Assembly (NCBI RefSeq): GCF_014323705.1
Contig: NZ_JABVEC010000020.1
Location: 62,001-126,000 of the forward strand
Length of the DNA stretch: 64,000 nucleotides
Direction: 5' to 3'
From: Actinomadura alba
GTDB lineage: Bacteria; Actinomycetota; Actinomycetes; Streptosporangiales; Streptosporangiaceae
Shown one piece after another: positions 17,480-26,065 of this stretch (position 1 is its first letter; each line of letters opens with the position of its first letter). Made by a program: the position numbers and the translations under genes. Under the pieces are notes generated by a model. It did not search any database, was not told the origin of the DNA, and saw only the letters and a list, made by a program, of their open reading frames with translations.

Positions 17480-18010
17480 TCCTACTTTCCCGAGTGGCTG
17501 CTGGAGCGTCGACGCGGTGCCACCGCTGCGCTGCGCTGGCTGACCAGCCCGCCCGCAGAGCCGCCCATCGGCAAGGGCCTCCGAGGCGTCGGGTCCGCCG
17601 AGGTCCAAGCGATCCGGGGCGTCACCCGCACCTACCTCGAACTGGATAACCGGCTGGGCGGAGCCCGCCTCCGAAAAGCCGTGGTCGACTATTTGGACAC
17701 CGAGGTCGCGCCGCTACTCAAACACGGCCGCTACAGCGACCAGGTCGGCCGGAGCCTCGCCGGCGCCGAACTCGCACAGCTTGCCGGATGGCTCAGCTAT
17801 GACGCCGAACAGCACGGCCTCGCCCAGCAGCACCGCCTCCAGGCGCTCTCGCTCGCAGAATCGGCCGGCGACAGCGCCCTGTGCGGCGAGATCATGGCCG
17901 CGATCAGTCACCAAGGCATCTACCTCGGGCAGCCCTCCATGGCGATCAACCTTGCCCGCACCGGACAGGCAGCGGCCCGCCGCGCCGGCCTGCCGACAGC
18001 GTGCATTCGG
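17480..18010 (+). pseudogene. Middle fragment of an XRE-family regulator with TPR-like domain
   Basis: The frame encodes the helical part of actinobacterial XRE/TPR regulators: VTRTYLELDNRLGG, VDYLDTEVAPLLKHGRYSD, LAQLAGWLSYDAEQHGLAQ, ALSLAESAGDSALCGEIMA and AISHQGIYLGQPSMAINLA. The N-terminal helix-turn-helix is missing, and the C-terminal TPRs end abruptly at about 18010, where the frame runs antisense into the SUFU gene. Both ends are lost. Confidence 0.65.
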
Positions 18011-18012
18011 TG

Positions 18013-18738
18013 TCACACGAGCGACGGTCGGGTCGGGTCCAGCAGTTGGCTGACTCCGCCATGGTCGAGTGCGGCGATAAGCGCGTCCGTGCCCTGCGAC
18101 ACCTTGAGCCCGACCTCGGCCGGATGCAGCGGTACCAGCGCGAGCAGTTCGATCTGCGTCCCGTCCCCGACGTCAATGGTCCGCGCCTCCGGTCGGACAT
18201 TGAGCATCGGCGTGACTACCACCCCGGCGAACGGCGTGCCAGGTGCGTACGGCATCGCAGGATCTCCGTTCGGTACCGAATGCCACTCGCCGATCCACGT
18301 CCCGTACTCGTGCGGCAACCGCGCCACCTGCTTCAACACCCGTACCGGCCACCCCGTCCGCTCGTCCTGCAGGGCCGCTTGCGTCAGCGGCCACTCCGCG
18401 GGGAGGCACAGCATCAGCTCCGCGTACGGACTGATTCCATGCCCCTCGGGCACAGTCATCGGCCGCTCGCTCATCCCCAATGTGACGAGCGTCTGGTTCG
18501 GCCGCTCCGCGGTGGGGCCGACCACGTAGACGTGCACACCGACGAGGTGCGAGGCGATCTCGTGCAGCACGAACGCGACCGGCCCGAAGTGCACGGCAAC
18601 GTGCCGGTCGATGGCCTCGGCCACCTCCTGCCGCTGCCCGGCCGCCGCCACGAACCCGTCGTACCGCGGCTCATGCCGCACGATCCCCGCCCCAGACACC
18701 TCACCCACGGCCACGTAGCCTAGAGCAGTCGACAGCAT
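18013..18738 (-). CDS. Suppressor-of-fused (SUFU) domain protein
   Basis: From ATG 18738 the product has 241 residues. SUFU-like signatures are HFGPVAFVLHEIASHLVGV, TLVTLGMSERPMTVPEG, AELMLCLPAEWPL, RLPHEYGTWIGEWHSVPNG and LLALVPLHPAEVGLK. Bacterial SUFU proteins are common in toxin-immunity and stress contexts, and many are thought to be immunity proteins. No toxin partner is visible beside it; the neighbour is a truncated regulator. The stop falls exactly at the junction with that relic, but the C-terminus looks near complete. Confidence 0.8.
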   Translation of the reverse strand: MLSTALGYVAVGEVSGAGIVRHEPRYDGFVAAAGQRQEVAEAIDRHVAVHFGPVAFVLHEIASHLVGVHVYVVGPTAERPNQTLVTLGMSERPMTVPEGHGISPYAELMLCLPAEWPLTQAALQDERTGWPVRVLKQVARLPHEYGTWIGEWHSVPNGDPAMPYAPGTPFAGVVVTPMLNVRPEARTIDVGDGTQIELLALVPLHPAEVGLKVSQGTDALIAALDHGGVSQLLDPTRPSLV

Positions 18739-18972
18739 GGGTGACCAGGCGGCGACGAGCAATGACCACCCGATGAGCGAGCGCCATCGCCGAGCAGGTC
18801 CACGGCGCACCCCGCCTCCACGAACCGCCACAGCACCACCGCAGCGGGCGCATCCGCTATTCGGCAGAGTCGGACGGCGTGGTCCGGCGAGCGGGCACCA
18901 CTCGACCAGCGGCATAAGTGGACGTCGCCAACTGGCGTGGGTCTCAGCTGCCGGCCGCTCGCGAGGCTGCGG

Positions 18973-19248
18973 CTACAGGCTGAAGGCGATCGAGCGCAGG
19001 ATCAGCACAACGACGAATACCGCTGTGAACGCCAGGTCGATCGACAGCCCGCCGGCTCGCACCGGCCGCAGCACCCGCCGCACCGGCGAGATCACCGGCT
19101 CCGTCCAGGCATGAGTCAGCGCGCGGGCCCGGCTCACCCACCGAGGGCTGTTGGCCAGTACGCCCGCCCAGTCCAGCACCAACCGGGCGATCAGCAGCAA
19201 TACGAACGCCGTCAAGGCATACCCGAGCAGGGTTCCGATGAGGCTCAT
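18973..19248 (-). CDS. YggT-family membrane protein
   Basis: The product has 91 residues with two strong membrane helices (LGYALTAFVLLLIARLVLDW and IDLAFTAVFVVVLILRSIAF) around the conserved cytoplasmic segment LTHAWTEPVISPVRRVLRPV. YggT proteins are linked to cell division and osmotic tolerance and in actinobacteria usually sit near sepF. That context is absent, so this may be a paralogue away from the division cluster. Confidence 0.85.
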   Translation of the reverse strand: MSLIGTLLGYALTAFVLLLIARLVLDWAGVLANSPRWVSRARALTHAWTEPVISPVRRVLRPVRAGGLSIDLAFTAVFVVVLILRSIAFSL

Positions 19249-19465
19249 GACGAACTCCCCCGTTGTGGCCGCGCTGGCCGTCTTACCCCTATCAACGCCG
19301 CCGGCCAGGTCGGAAGTGCCGCCTTCACCGTGTTCTCAGCCGACTATCAGGACAGGCCAGCGCAGGCACTTTGGGCAGCAGCGGCTGACAGCCGAGTCGA
19401 TGTTCGTTGAGCGCACCGCGGCATGAGCGGACGTTCGCGGTGATCGCGCGGGGCATCCAGATAGG

Positions 19466-19744
19466 CCTGGCATCAAGCGCACCAACCGCCCGTACTTCGT
19501 GCTGCAGGGCAATATCTGCGCGCTATTGGCGGCGAAGAATCACGTCAACGTGTTCCTCTACGACGGCGCCATCGTCCCTGACCCTCAAGGCATAATCACC
19601 GGCGGACATGACAACAAAACTGCCCGCACGGTGGCCTTCCACCAGGACGAACCCATCAACGCGCCCGCCCTCACCGCCATGTTCAAGCAGATCATCGCCA
19701 ACAACCGGGCCGGTGGCTGGCGCAAACTGAAGCGCGAGAGCTGA
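19466..19744 (+). pseudogene. DUF1801-type fragment, 5' truncated
   Basis: A frame with no proper start reads GIKRTNRPYFVLQGN, then KNHVNVFLYDGAIVPDP, GGHDNKTARTVAFHQDEPI and NAPALTAMFKQIIANNRAGG with a KLKRES end, the C-terminal two-thirds of a DUF1801 (YdhG-like) protein. The first 40 or so residues are missing or out of frame upstream. Probably a relic. Confidence 0.55.
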
Positions 19745-20030
19745 ACAGGCGAGCAACTCCCACGAACATCGCGGCTACTTAGAGACTTCCTGCAGGATCG
19801 GTGTCCGGCCAGACTCGGTCCAGGTGCTCGGCGAGACGCTCCCACATTGCGGCTGCCCACCTGTGAGGCACGGGCCTTGCCTGAAGTTGCCGTAGCACCA
19901 GGACGGCCGTCCAGGGCCGGCTTGCCGGGCGGTGCCGTCTCGCCATTCGGCACGGGAGTTCACCTCGGGCCACCACGCCCCAAACCCGAGCCGGAACGCC
20001 ACCCATCCAGCGAGGAGGAGACTGGCGCTC

Positions 20031-20564
20031 ATGACTAATGATGAGGCCGGGTCCAGGCAGCGTTTCCTGGTCCTTCATGACTATGGCATGGGCGGTGTGT
20101 GGTGGTGGGTCCACGCGCGATCGGCTATCGCCGAGGTCGAGGTGGTCGACGGCTCGGAAGCGGTCGACCAGGCCAAAGGCTGGGACCTGGACGAGGTCGA
20201 CGCCGACGCGCCGACCATGCCCGCGGGCCTGGACGACTTGCGCGCCAAGCGGGAGGCTCAACGGAGCATGCCCGGGTTCGGGGCGCTGGCAGACCGAAGC
20301 GTTGTCTATCTGCGGCGCCGCTGGGACGGCGAAGACGATGTGGATCCAGCGATCTACTTGATGGAGATCGGATCTGACGGGCGCCGGCTGCGTCAGGTGG
20401 AGCTCGCCGAGGATGGGGGCGCAGTCAAGAGCGATCCGAATGATTGGCCCTTCAACCCGCCGGTAGTGGACCTCTTCGACCCGGAGCTGAAGGACTTGGA
20501 GATTAGCCGCGACGACTTCGAAGCGGCATGGCAACGCGCCCGCAAGGAAGACAGCAGCTTCTGA
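20031..20564 (+). CDS. Conserved hypothetical protein, acidic
   Basis: The ATG at 20031 follows a GAGGAGGAG SD at 20012-20020. The 177-residue product starts MTNDEAGSRQRFLVLHDYG, MGGVWWWVHARSAIAEVEVV, is rich in Asp and Glu (pI clearly acidic) and has LVYLRRRWDGEDD-like text in its middle. I do not recognise a family. Its small size, acidity and position in an accessory stretch with Imm21, SUFU and DUF1801 relics fit a polymorphic-toxin immunity protein, but that is only context. Confidence 0.65.
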   Translation: MTNDEAGSRQRFLVLHDYGMGGVWWWVHARSAIAEVEVVDGSEAVDQAKGWDLDEVDADAPTMPAGLDDLRAKREAQRSMPGFGALADRSVVYLRRRWDGEDDVDPAIYLMEIGSDGRRLRQVELAEDGGAVKSDPNDWPFNPPVVDLFDPELKDLEISRDDFEAAWQRARKEDSSF

Positions 20565-20720
20565 CCACCCTGCCGGTGTCCTCCCTGATCAATTGGCTCA
20601 CGAGGCCTGCCCGTCGAGTCTGTTGAGCAGGCCATCGAAGATCTGTTCCCGGGCGATCGGCTCTGTACGGGGCGTGACGGGTGACCTTCCGCTATGTCCG
20701 GGGGGAGGCCTTGCCTCTGG

Positions 20721-21239
20721 TCACTTGAGGACGGCTATTGCGATGACCCCGGCCGCGGGGATTGTGCCGTGATCGGCATCGCTGATGTGGAAGCGTGAGT
20801 CCGCCGAGGCCAGCCGATTGTCTCCCATCACCCACATCCGGCCCGCCGGGACGGTAACGGGGCCGAACGGCTGCTCCGCTGCCCGGGTACCCGGCGAGAG
20901 ATAGGGCTCGGACAGGGCGGTGCCGTTGAGCGTGAAGGACCCGCCGGTCGTACAGCAGCCGATGCGATCTCCACCGATGGCGATCACCCGCTTGACGAAT
21001 GGCTTCCCGCGGCCGCCGTCCCAGCTCGGCATCATGAACACGACGATCTCTCCGCGCCTCGGCGTGTATCTGCCATCGCTGACAGGTCGAGCGTCGAAGG
21101 TCTGCCCCTGCTTGATGGTCGGCGCCATCGCCACGGACGGGTCGGTGTAGCGGTGGTATCCGTGCACCGCCGAGTTCACGACGCCACAGCCCGCCACGAG
21201 CCAGAACAGCGCCATCACGGCGATCAATCGCGTGCTCAT
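20721..21239 (-). CDS. S26 signal-peptidase-I-like lipoprotein, usual catalytic serine replaced
   Basis: The product has 172 residues. A lipobox (WLVAGC, Cys18) follows the N-terminal hydrophobic stretch, so it is probably lipid-anchored outside. The S26 core is plain: AMAPTIKQGQ, RRGEIVVFMMP, FVKRVIAIGGDRIG with the general-base lysine, and VMGDNRLASADSRF. In LepB the nucleophile is the Ser directly before M-x-P-T; here that position is Ala (V-A-M-A-P-T), though a Ser lies two residues upstream. The protein may be catalytically dead or use a shifted serine. Many actinomycetes carry extra S26 paralogues of unclear role. Confidence 0.8.
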   Translation of the reverse strand: MSTRLIAVMALFWLVAGCGVVNSAVHGYHRYTDPSVAMAPTIKQGQTFDARPVSDGRYTPRRGEIVVFMMPSWDGGRGKPFVKRVIAIGGDRIGCCTTGGSFTLNGTALSEPYLSPGTRAAEQPFGPVTVPAGRMWVMGDNRLASADSRFHISDADHGTIPAAGVIAIAVLK

Positions 21240-21403
21240 GACGGTGAACCTATCGGCAGGTCAATCGGGCTAACACCCCGCGTATACCTGAACGCGGGCA
21301 CAGGGTGCCGTCCTGTGCGTAGGCACCTCGCGGTCTCATCGGAGCCGTGCAGACAGTAGGAGTTCAGGCGTTCTCGGTACATCGAGGACGCCCGGGTCAG
21401 GCG

Positions 21404-21445
21404 GGTGCGCCATCAGGGACTTGAATCCCGAACCCGCGGATTGAG
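21404..21445 (-). other. 3' half of a tRNA-Lys-like gene (possible integration scar)
   Basis: On the minus strand, ATCCGCGGGTTCGGGATTC followed by AAGTCCCTGATGGCGCACC reads like the anticodon-arm 3' side, variable loop, T arm and acceptor end of an actinobacterial tRNA-Lys. The 5' half is absent: sequence before the anticodon arm does not continue the tRNA. Such 3' halves are what remains at one end of elements that integrate by site-specific recombination into tRNA genes. It marks the left side of the 21.4-30 kb accessory stretch. The tRNA identity is from memory of family sequences. Confidence 0.5.
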
Positions 21446-21662
21446 CGCGCGGTGTTCACTGCCGGAGCGTCGCGTTGTAGCCGGTCCCGGCACCGGATTC
21501 CCCGGGCAGATGGGGAGGGTTGGCCGGAATCACTGCGTTTCCGTGGACCCAAGATATGAACGACTCCTTACGGCTGCCCGCCACCTGGTGACCTTGGTCG
21601 GGCGGCGTTGTCTACTTGCCTTCGCGGGCTTCCCCTCGGCCCGCGAACGGAGACGCACGCCC

Positions 21663-22694
21663 ATGCACCAGACGAAACACCCCACCACCATGCCGCCCTG
21701 TCGATGGGGCGCGGTACGGCAGTGCCGGCTCGCGGTCGTGTCGGCGCTCGTGACCGGAATGGTCCTCGTGCCCGCGGTGTCCGTCGCAGCCGCCACTCCA
21801 ACGAGCACGTCGATCGTCTCGCACCCCACCGCGCACGAGTACAGCAACATGCGGCAGCCGTCCACGACTCTCCGCAACCCGGCGAATCAGTCGTCGACCA
21901 AGCACCCGTCCCACAAGCCGAAACCGACCCCAACACCGACACCGACGCCGTCGAATCCGCTGGCGCCGCACGCGCCGGTCGGTCTGTACGTGGCCTCCTC
22001 TCCTGAACTGGCCCCGCAGTCCTGCCAGAGCATGACCACGCCACTGGCGCGGAGCACTCACCCTGTCTTCGGCGTCAGCAGCGGCGCCCCGGCCTACAAC
22101 GCCGACCGGCCGAACCTGCGGGCTACCTTCGAGGTGTCGCGCTCGAGCGGAGAACCCCTTCTCACCCAGAGCGTGACCTTCGTCGGTTCATCGGCGCGCT
22201 TCCAGGTACCCGACGGCGTGCTGACCGACGGTGCCTACCGGGTGCGAGCGCGGGCCGAGGACGGGGCGGCGGTCTCGGAGTGGCTGCCCTGGTGCGCGTT
22301 CACCGTCGACACCTCCAACGCGGTGCCCACCCCGAGCGTCCCCGACACGCTGCGCATCTCCACCGGCCCCTACTCCGGATTCCAACAGTGCGGAGCCGAG
22401 AGCGGCGATCCTGCCGTGAGAACCGGTAACAGCCTGAGCTTCGCCGCCAACCCGACCCCCTCGATCATCGGCGTCACCTACCCGAACCTGAGCGCGACCT
22501 TCGAGATCGGCCACCCAGGGCAGGAGCCGCTGATTCGGAAAACCGAACCCGTCTGGCCCAGCGGCCTGGTGTTCGGCGCCGGCCTCGCACCAGGGACGCT
22601 GACACCCGGCTCCTACCAGTTCCGCGTCCGCGCCGAGGACGGGAACGCGGTCTCGGCCTGGTCTTCCTGGTGCGCCTTCACAGTCACCGAATAG
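21663..22694 (+). CDS. Secreted protein with Pro/Thr linker and two tandem Ig/FN3-like repeats
   Basis: I chose ATG 21663 because a typical signal peptide follows (CRLAVVSALVTGMVLVPAVS ending VAAA). After it comes a low-complexity linker of Lys-Pro and Thr-Pro pairs (about 85-105). Two homologous domains of about 115 residues follow; each has 'N..RATFEVS/SATFEIG', a hydrophobic core, and ends 'RAEDG.AVSxWxxWCAFTV'. Each also has a Cys pair. This is the fold style of fibronectin-III/Ig-like adhesive modules. Probably an extracellular binding protein; target unknown. 343 residues. Confidence 0.65.
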   Translation: MHQTKHPTTMPPCRWGAVRQCRLAVVSALVTGMVLVPAVSVAAATPTSTSIVSHPTAHEYSNMRQPSTTLRNPANQSSTKHPSHKPKPTPTPTPTPSNPLAPHAPVGLYVASSPELAPQSCQSMTTPLARSTHPVFGVSSGAPAYNADRPNLRATFEVSRSSGEPLLTQSVTFVGSSARFQVPDGVLTDGAYRVRARAEDGAAVSEWLPWCAFTVDTSNAVPTPSVPDTLRISTGPYSGFQQCGAESGDPAVRTGNSLSFAANPTPSIIGVTYPNLSATFEIGHPGQEPLIRKTEPVWPSGLVFGAGLAPGTLTPGSYQFRVRAEDGNAVSAWSSWCAFTVTE

Positions 22695-22984
22695 CGGGCG
22701 GAACAATCGCGGGAAGACCATGTCCGCCACCGCGCCTCGACGCGCCCACGATTGGGGGACCGATCGGGTCGACCCAGCTGACGCCCACAGCTACACCGTC
22801 CCGTTGTGTGGGTTCACCGGCGACCTCTCCGACTCGATGTGGTGGCCTGGCGATTTCGGTCGCCATGGGTCTTCCGGTACGGAGTCGTCCGGCCGCGCAA
22901 GCCCTGGGTGATCCGGGTCGGTCAGTTCCCGTAGGACCTGCCGAACAGCCTCCGCAGGAGCGCCGGACCCACCGACCCGGGCTG

Positions 22985-23928
22985 CGGGAGGCAGGATCGA
23001 GACCATTGGGCGGCGAACCTGTTCAAGTACTTCAACAACTTCATGGAGGCTGGCAAGAATGGCCTCGACGTACTCATCTGCGACGAGGCCCACCGCATCC
23101 GCGAGGTCTCGGCCAACCAGTACACCCCCGCTCGGCTGCGCACCGGACGTCCGCAGGTCGACGAGCTCATAGATGCGGCCCGTGTGCCGGTGTTCCTGCT
23201 GGACGAGCACCAGATCGTACGTCCCGGCGAGATCGGCTCCGTTGAGCAGATCCCGCAGGTACGCCGAGGCCAAGGGGCTCCAGGTGGAAGTAGTGCCGTT
23301 GGACGGTCAGTTCCGGGCGGGCGGCAGCCGGACCTACGGGGAATGGGTGCTGCGACTGCTCGGTCTGCGTGACGGCGGTCCGCAGCGTTGGACCGGTGAC
23401 GAGAATTTCGAGGTCACGTCCGCGGAATCCCCGTACGAACTGGAGGCGGTGCTGCACTCCCGGCTCCAAGCCGGCTTTTCCGCACGGATGACGGCCGGAT
23501 TCTGCTGGCCGTGGAGCAATCCGCGTAAGGACGACACGCTTGTCCTGGACGTCGAGGTGGGCGATTGGGTTCGGCCGTGGAACGTCAAGGGTGAGCGGGG
23601 CGTGGGCAACTTCCCTCCCAGCGCGCTATGGGCCACCGCCGATGGCGGCTTCGAGCAGATCGGCTGCGTCTACACCGCGCAAGGTTTCGAATACGACTGG
23701 AACGGCGTGATCATCGGCCCAGACCTCCTCTGGCGGAACGGACGTCTGATCACTGTCCGCTCCGCCAGCAAGGACCCGGCGCTCAAGAAGAACGGCATCA
23801 CAGACGAGCAGGCCGATCGTCTGATCCGTAACACCTACAAGGTCCTGCTCACCCGAGGCATGGTCGGCACAGTGCTCTATTCGGTGGATGAGGAGACCCA
23901 GGAGTTCCTTGCCGAGCTTGTTCGTTAA
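22985..23928 (+). pseudogene. DUF2075 helicase, 5' truncated and frameshifted
   Basis: Two frames together spell the C-terminal 300 residues of a DUF2075 (Schlafen-group-3-like) helicase. The first has WAANLFKYFNNFMEAG and Walker B LDVLICDEAHRIRE up to PGEIGSVEQI. The second resumes at RRYAEAKGLQVEVV and ends YKVLLTRGMVGTVLYSVDEE. One extra C in 'atcccgc' near 23258 explains the shift. Walker A and the N-terminal nuclease part are missing. It shares motifs with the intact helicase at 26062 (AGFCWPW, YTAQG, GVIIGPDL) but differs in sequence, so it is a diverged paralogue rather than a recent copy. Confidence 0.75.
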
Positions 23929-24038
23929 AGAGCTAAGAACCCAGGTGGTGTGAAGCCGCGGCCCTGGAGTACCTTCCTCGGGGGTCCGGAGGGGGGATCG
24001 GAGCGTCTATCCCAGGACCGCGACGCATCTCCCCCGCC

Positions 24039-24269
24039 TCAGAGCTCCAACTCGAACCAGGTGCAGGTGCCGCCGCCACCATCCGGCTCCATGCCCCATT
24101 CCTCGGCAACCGCCTTGACCAGCAATAACCCCCGGCCCGACTCGGCATACAGGTCATGGATGACCCGGGGCATGGTCTGCGCGCCGCCTTGGTCGACGCC
24201 GTCGCTGAAGAGCTCTCTGAACCACGGCAGGCATACCGCGAATTCGACGCTGCTCTGCAGCTCACCCAT
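24039..24269 (-). pseudogene. Fragment of an HATPase_c_2 (anti-sigma/RsbW-like) gene
   Basis: The C-terminal 45 residues (ESGRGLLLVKAVAEEWGMEP, DGGGGTCTWFEL) match the G2 box and end of the short GHKL ATP-binding proteins abundant in actinomycetes as RsbW-type regulators. The first half does not match the N-box region. A truncated relic. Confidence 0.55.
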
Positions 24270-25117
24270 CTTTCAGAGCTTCTCAAACCCGTAGGAGGTG
24301 TGCCGCGGGTCGGCCAATAGTTGCTTCGTTGCCGCGACAGCTCCCCTGGCCCGCACCACGCCAAGGAACTGTTTGGGTCGTAGCCGCACCTCCGCAACTT
24401 CTGCCGCGTCGAGGAGTTCTTCATCCGCCTCCGCAGCGATCTCACCCCGGAGATCTGGCAAGCCGCCCTCGCCGAAGCACGCGAACGTCTCTGCCTCCTC
24501 GACCCCGACGACAAGGCCCTCGACGGCCTGAAGTTCAGCGATGCCTCCCGGCCGCCTCGCCGAGGCCCGCCTTGTCCGTCCGAATCGCCGATCTTGATGG
24601 CGCCGGGATCGTCTTGCGCGAACCCAACCGATTCGTCGTGGCCACATCGTCATAGCCGGACGATAGGCAGCGAACCGCGACGCTGCCGGGATCATGTCCG
24701 TATACGTCAGCGAATGCAATGCCGCGTGATGTACACGACGTCGTCTTGGCAGTAGGCACCCGATCACATGGCTGCCGGCCCGTCGTACAGCCGCTTTGGC
24801 GCACCCCTATACCACACGAGATGGGGGTCCTCGGGTACCAAGCACCGCTCACCGCAAGACGCGCCGACATCGAGCGGCCGGGCTGGACCACCGGACCAGT
24901 GGCGAAACCTACGTGGCAGTCGAGTTGAAGGAGTCGAGCCAGGGCGAGATCGAGGACGAATGACCCAAACACGCCCCTGCTGTCTAATATGTCCGACTCG
25001 CGGTATTTAATTTGATTGCCGGATAATCCCTCTATGGGTCCTCCGCTCGCTGATCTCCCCACCGCAAGTTCATCGCAGCCGAGCGCCACCACCAGAACTC
25101 CTTCGAGGGGTCGTCGC
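24270..25117. other. Decayed DNA before the EVE-HNH operon, no intact gene
   Basis: About 850 bases. Between 24390 and 24545 the plus strand reads LRNFCRVEEFFIRLRSDL, TPEIWQAALAEARERLC and DPDDKALDGLKF, protein-like text with no start that I cannot assign. The last 150 bases are AT-richer ('ctaatatgtcc', 'ggtatttaatttgattg') and probably hold the promoter of the nuclease-helicase operon. Confidence 0.35.
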
Positions 25118-26065
25118 GTGGCGAGGGGGCCGGAGTTGCTTACGGCCATGGTCTACGTGCCTGCTCGTTCGCAGGGGAACTTGGACATCGGTATCCAGCA
25201 GTCGATCTGGGGCTGGCGATCGGAGACCGTCGACCGCGGTGGCACCAAGCAAGTGCTGGAGAGCCTGCGTGCGGGTGACTATCTGATGTTGGGGCATCAG
25301 GGGCCCAATCCCCGCGTCCTGCCGGGCCGCTGGGCTGACGCCAGTCTTGAGAAACTGGTGGTGGCCCGCCTTTCCGGCGCGGTGTACCAGGACACGGCCC
25401 CAGTGTGGCCGGACGACGTCTACCCACACCGGGTACGCCTGGACATCCTCGAGATCCAGGAGAACGTCAAGGGCCACATGCTCGGCCCCGGGGCCATGGA
25501 GGCTCTGCGACTGTCCGCGAACAAACAAGGCGCACCAGTCTTGCAGCAGGCTCTGGACGCCGTCGATCTACTCATCGACTCCACCGCGGGTGAGGCGGCG
25601 GACTCCGACACGCTTGACGACCCAGCGGACCGCTATCTGGACATCGACGGTGCGCTGGACCAGCGAGCCCGCACATTCATTCGCAGGGAACAACAGCGGC
25701 TACGCGCCAAAAAGTTCGGCAAGGCGAAGCGTTTGCAGTGTGCGCTGTGCAGGCGGATCTTGCCGTCGCAGGTAATACACACCGCTCATATCAAAAGGCG
25801 ACGGGACTGCAGTTTTGACGAGCGGCGAGACCTGGCCAACATTATGGCCGCGTGCGTGCTCGGTTGCGACGTGCTTTTCGAGTACGGATACCTCTACGTG
25901 GGTGACGACGGCACGATTCACGCATCCGCGGCAGCAGAGAGCGAGCCAGGCCTGGAAGAGGCCGTCGCCAGAACGCTAAGGCAGGACTGCACGGAATTCA
26001 ATGAGGACAGCCGCCCATATTTCGCCTGGCATCGCGAGCATGTCGCGCGGAAAGCGCACCCATGA
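25118..26065 (+). CDS. EVE/PUA-like - HNH endonuclease (candidate modification-dependent restriction enzyme)
   Basis: I chose GTG 25118 because GAGGGG at 25105-25110 is well placed; ATG 25148 is possible. The 315-residue product has an N-terminal PUA-like module (about 10-110): ARSQGNLDIGIQQSIWGWR, LRAGDYLMLGHQG, WPDDVYPHRV, the layout of EVE domains, which flip out and read modified bases. After a helical linker comes an HNH-type domain (about 220-275): CALCRRILP, HTAHIKRRRDC, DLANIMAACVLGCDVLFE, with paired Cys and the His-Asn-type core. EVE-HNH nucleases such as VcaM4I cut DNA with modified cytosine. Its stop overlaps the helicase start (ATGA). The domain call is by eye. Confidence 0.75.
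   Translation: MARGPELLTAMVYVPARSQGNLDIGIQQSIWGWRSETVDRGGTKQVLESLRAGDYLMLGHQGPNPRVLPGRWADASLEKLVVARLSGAVYQDTAPVWPDDVYPHRVRLDILEIQENVKGHMLGPGAMEALRLSANKQGAPVLQQALDAVDLLIDSTAGEAADSDTLDDPADRYLDIDGALDQRARTFIRREQQRLRAKKFGKAKRLQCALCRRILPSQVIHTAHIKRRRDCSFDERRDLANIMAACVLGCDVLFEYGYLYVGDDGTIHASAAAESEPGLEEAVARTLRQDCTEFNEDSRPYFAWHREHVARKAHP

Noticed and set aside
19775-20032. Minus-strand frame beginning MSASLLLAGWVAFRLGFG
   Set aside because: It reads protein-like at first but has no SD, needs a frameshift to continue, and overlaps the start of a well-initiated plus-strand gene; not enough to call a gene.
21900-21960. Repeated Thr-Pro codons considered as a CRISPR-like or satellite repeat
   Set aside because: It is a short Pro/Thr linker inside a secreted protein, coding and in frame, with no spacer structure. 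No CRISPR array was seen anywhere in the window.
22720-22911. 63-codon plus-strand frame after the Ig-like secreted protein
   Set aside because: Only a weak GGAAG before the ATG and no recognisable family; it lies at the ragged edge of the helicase relic.
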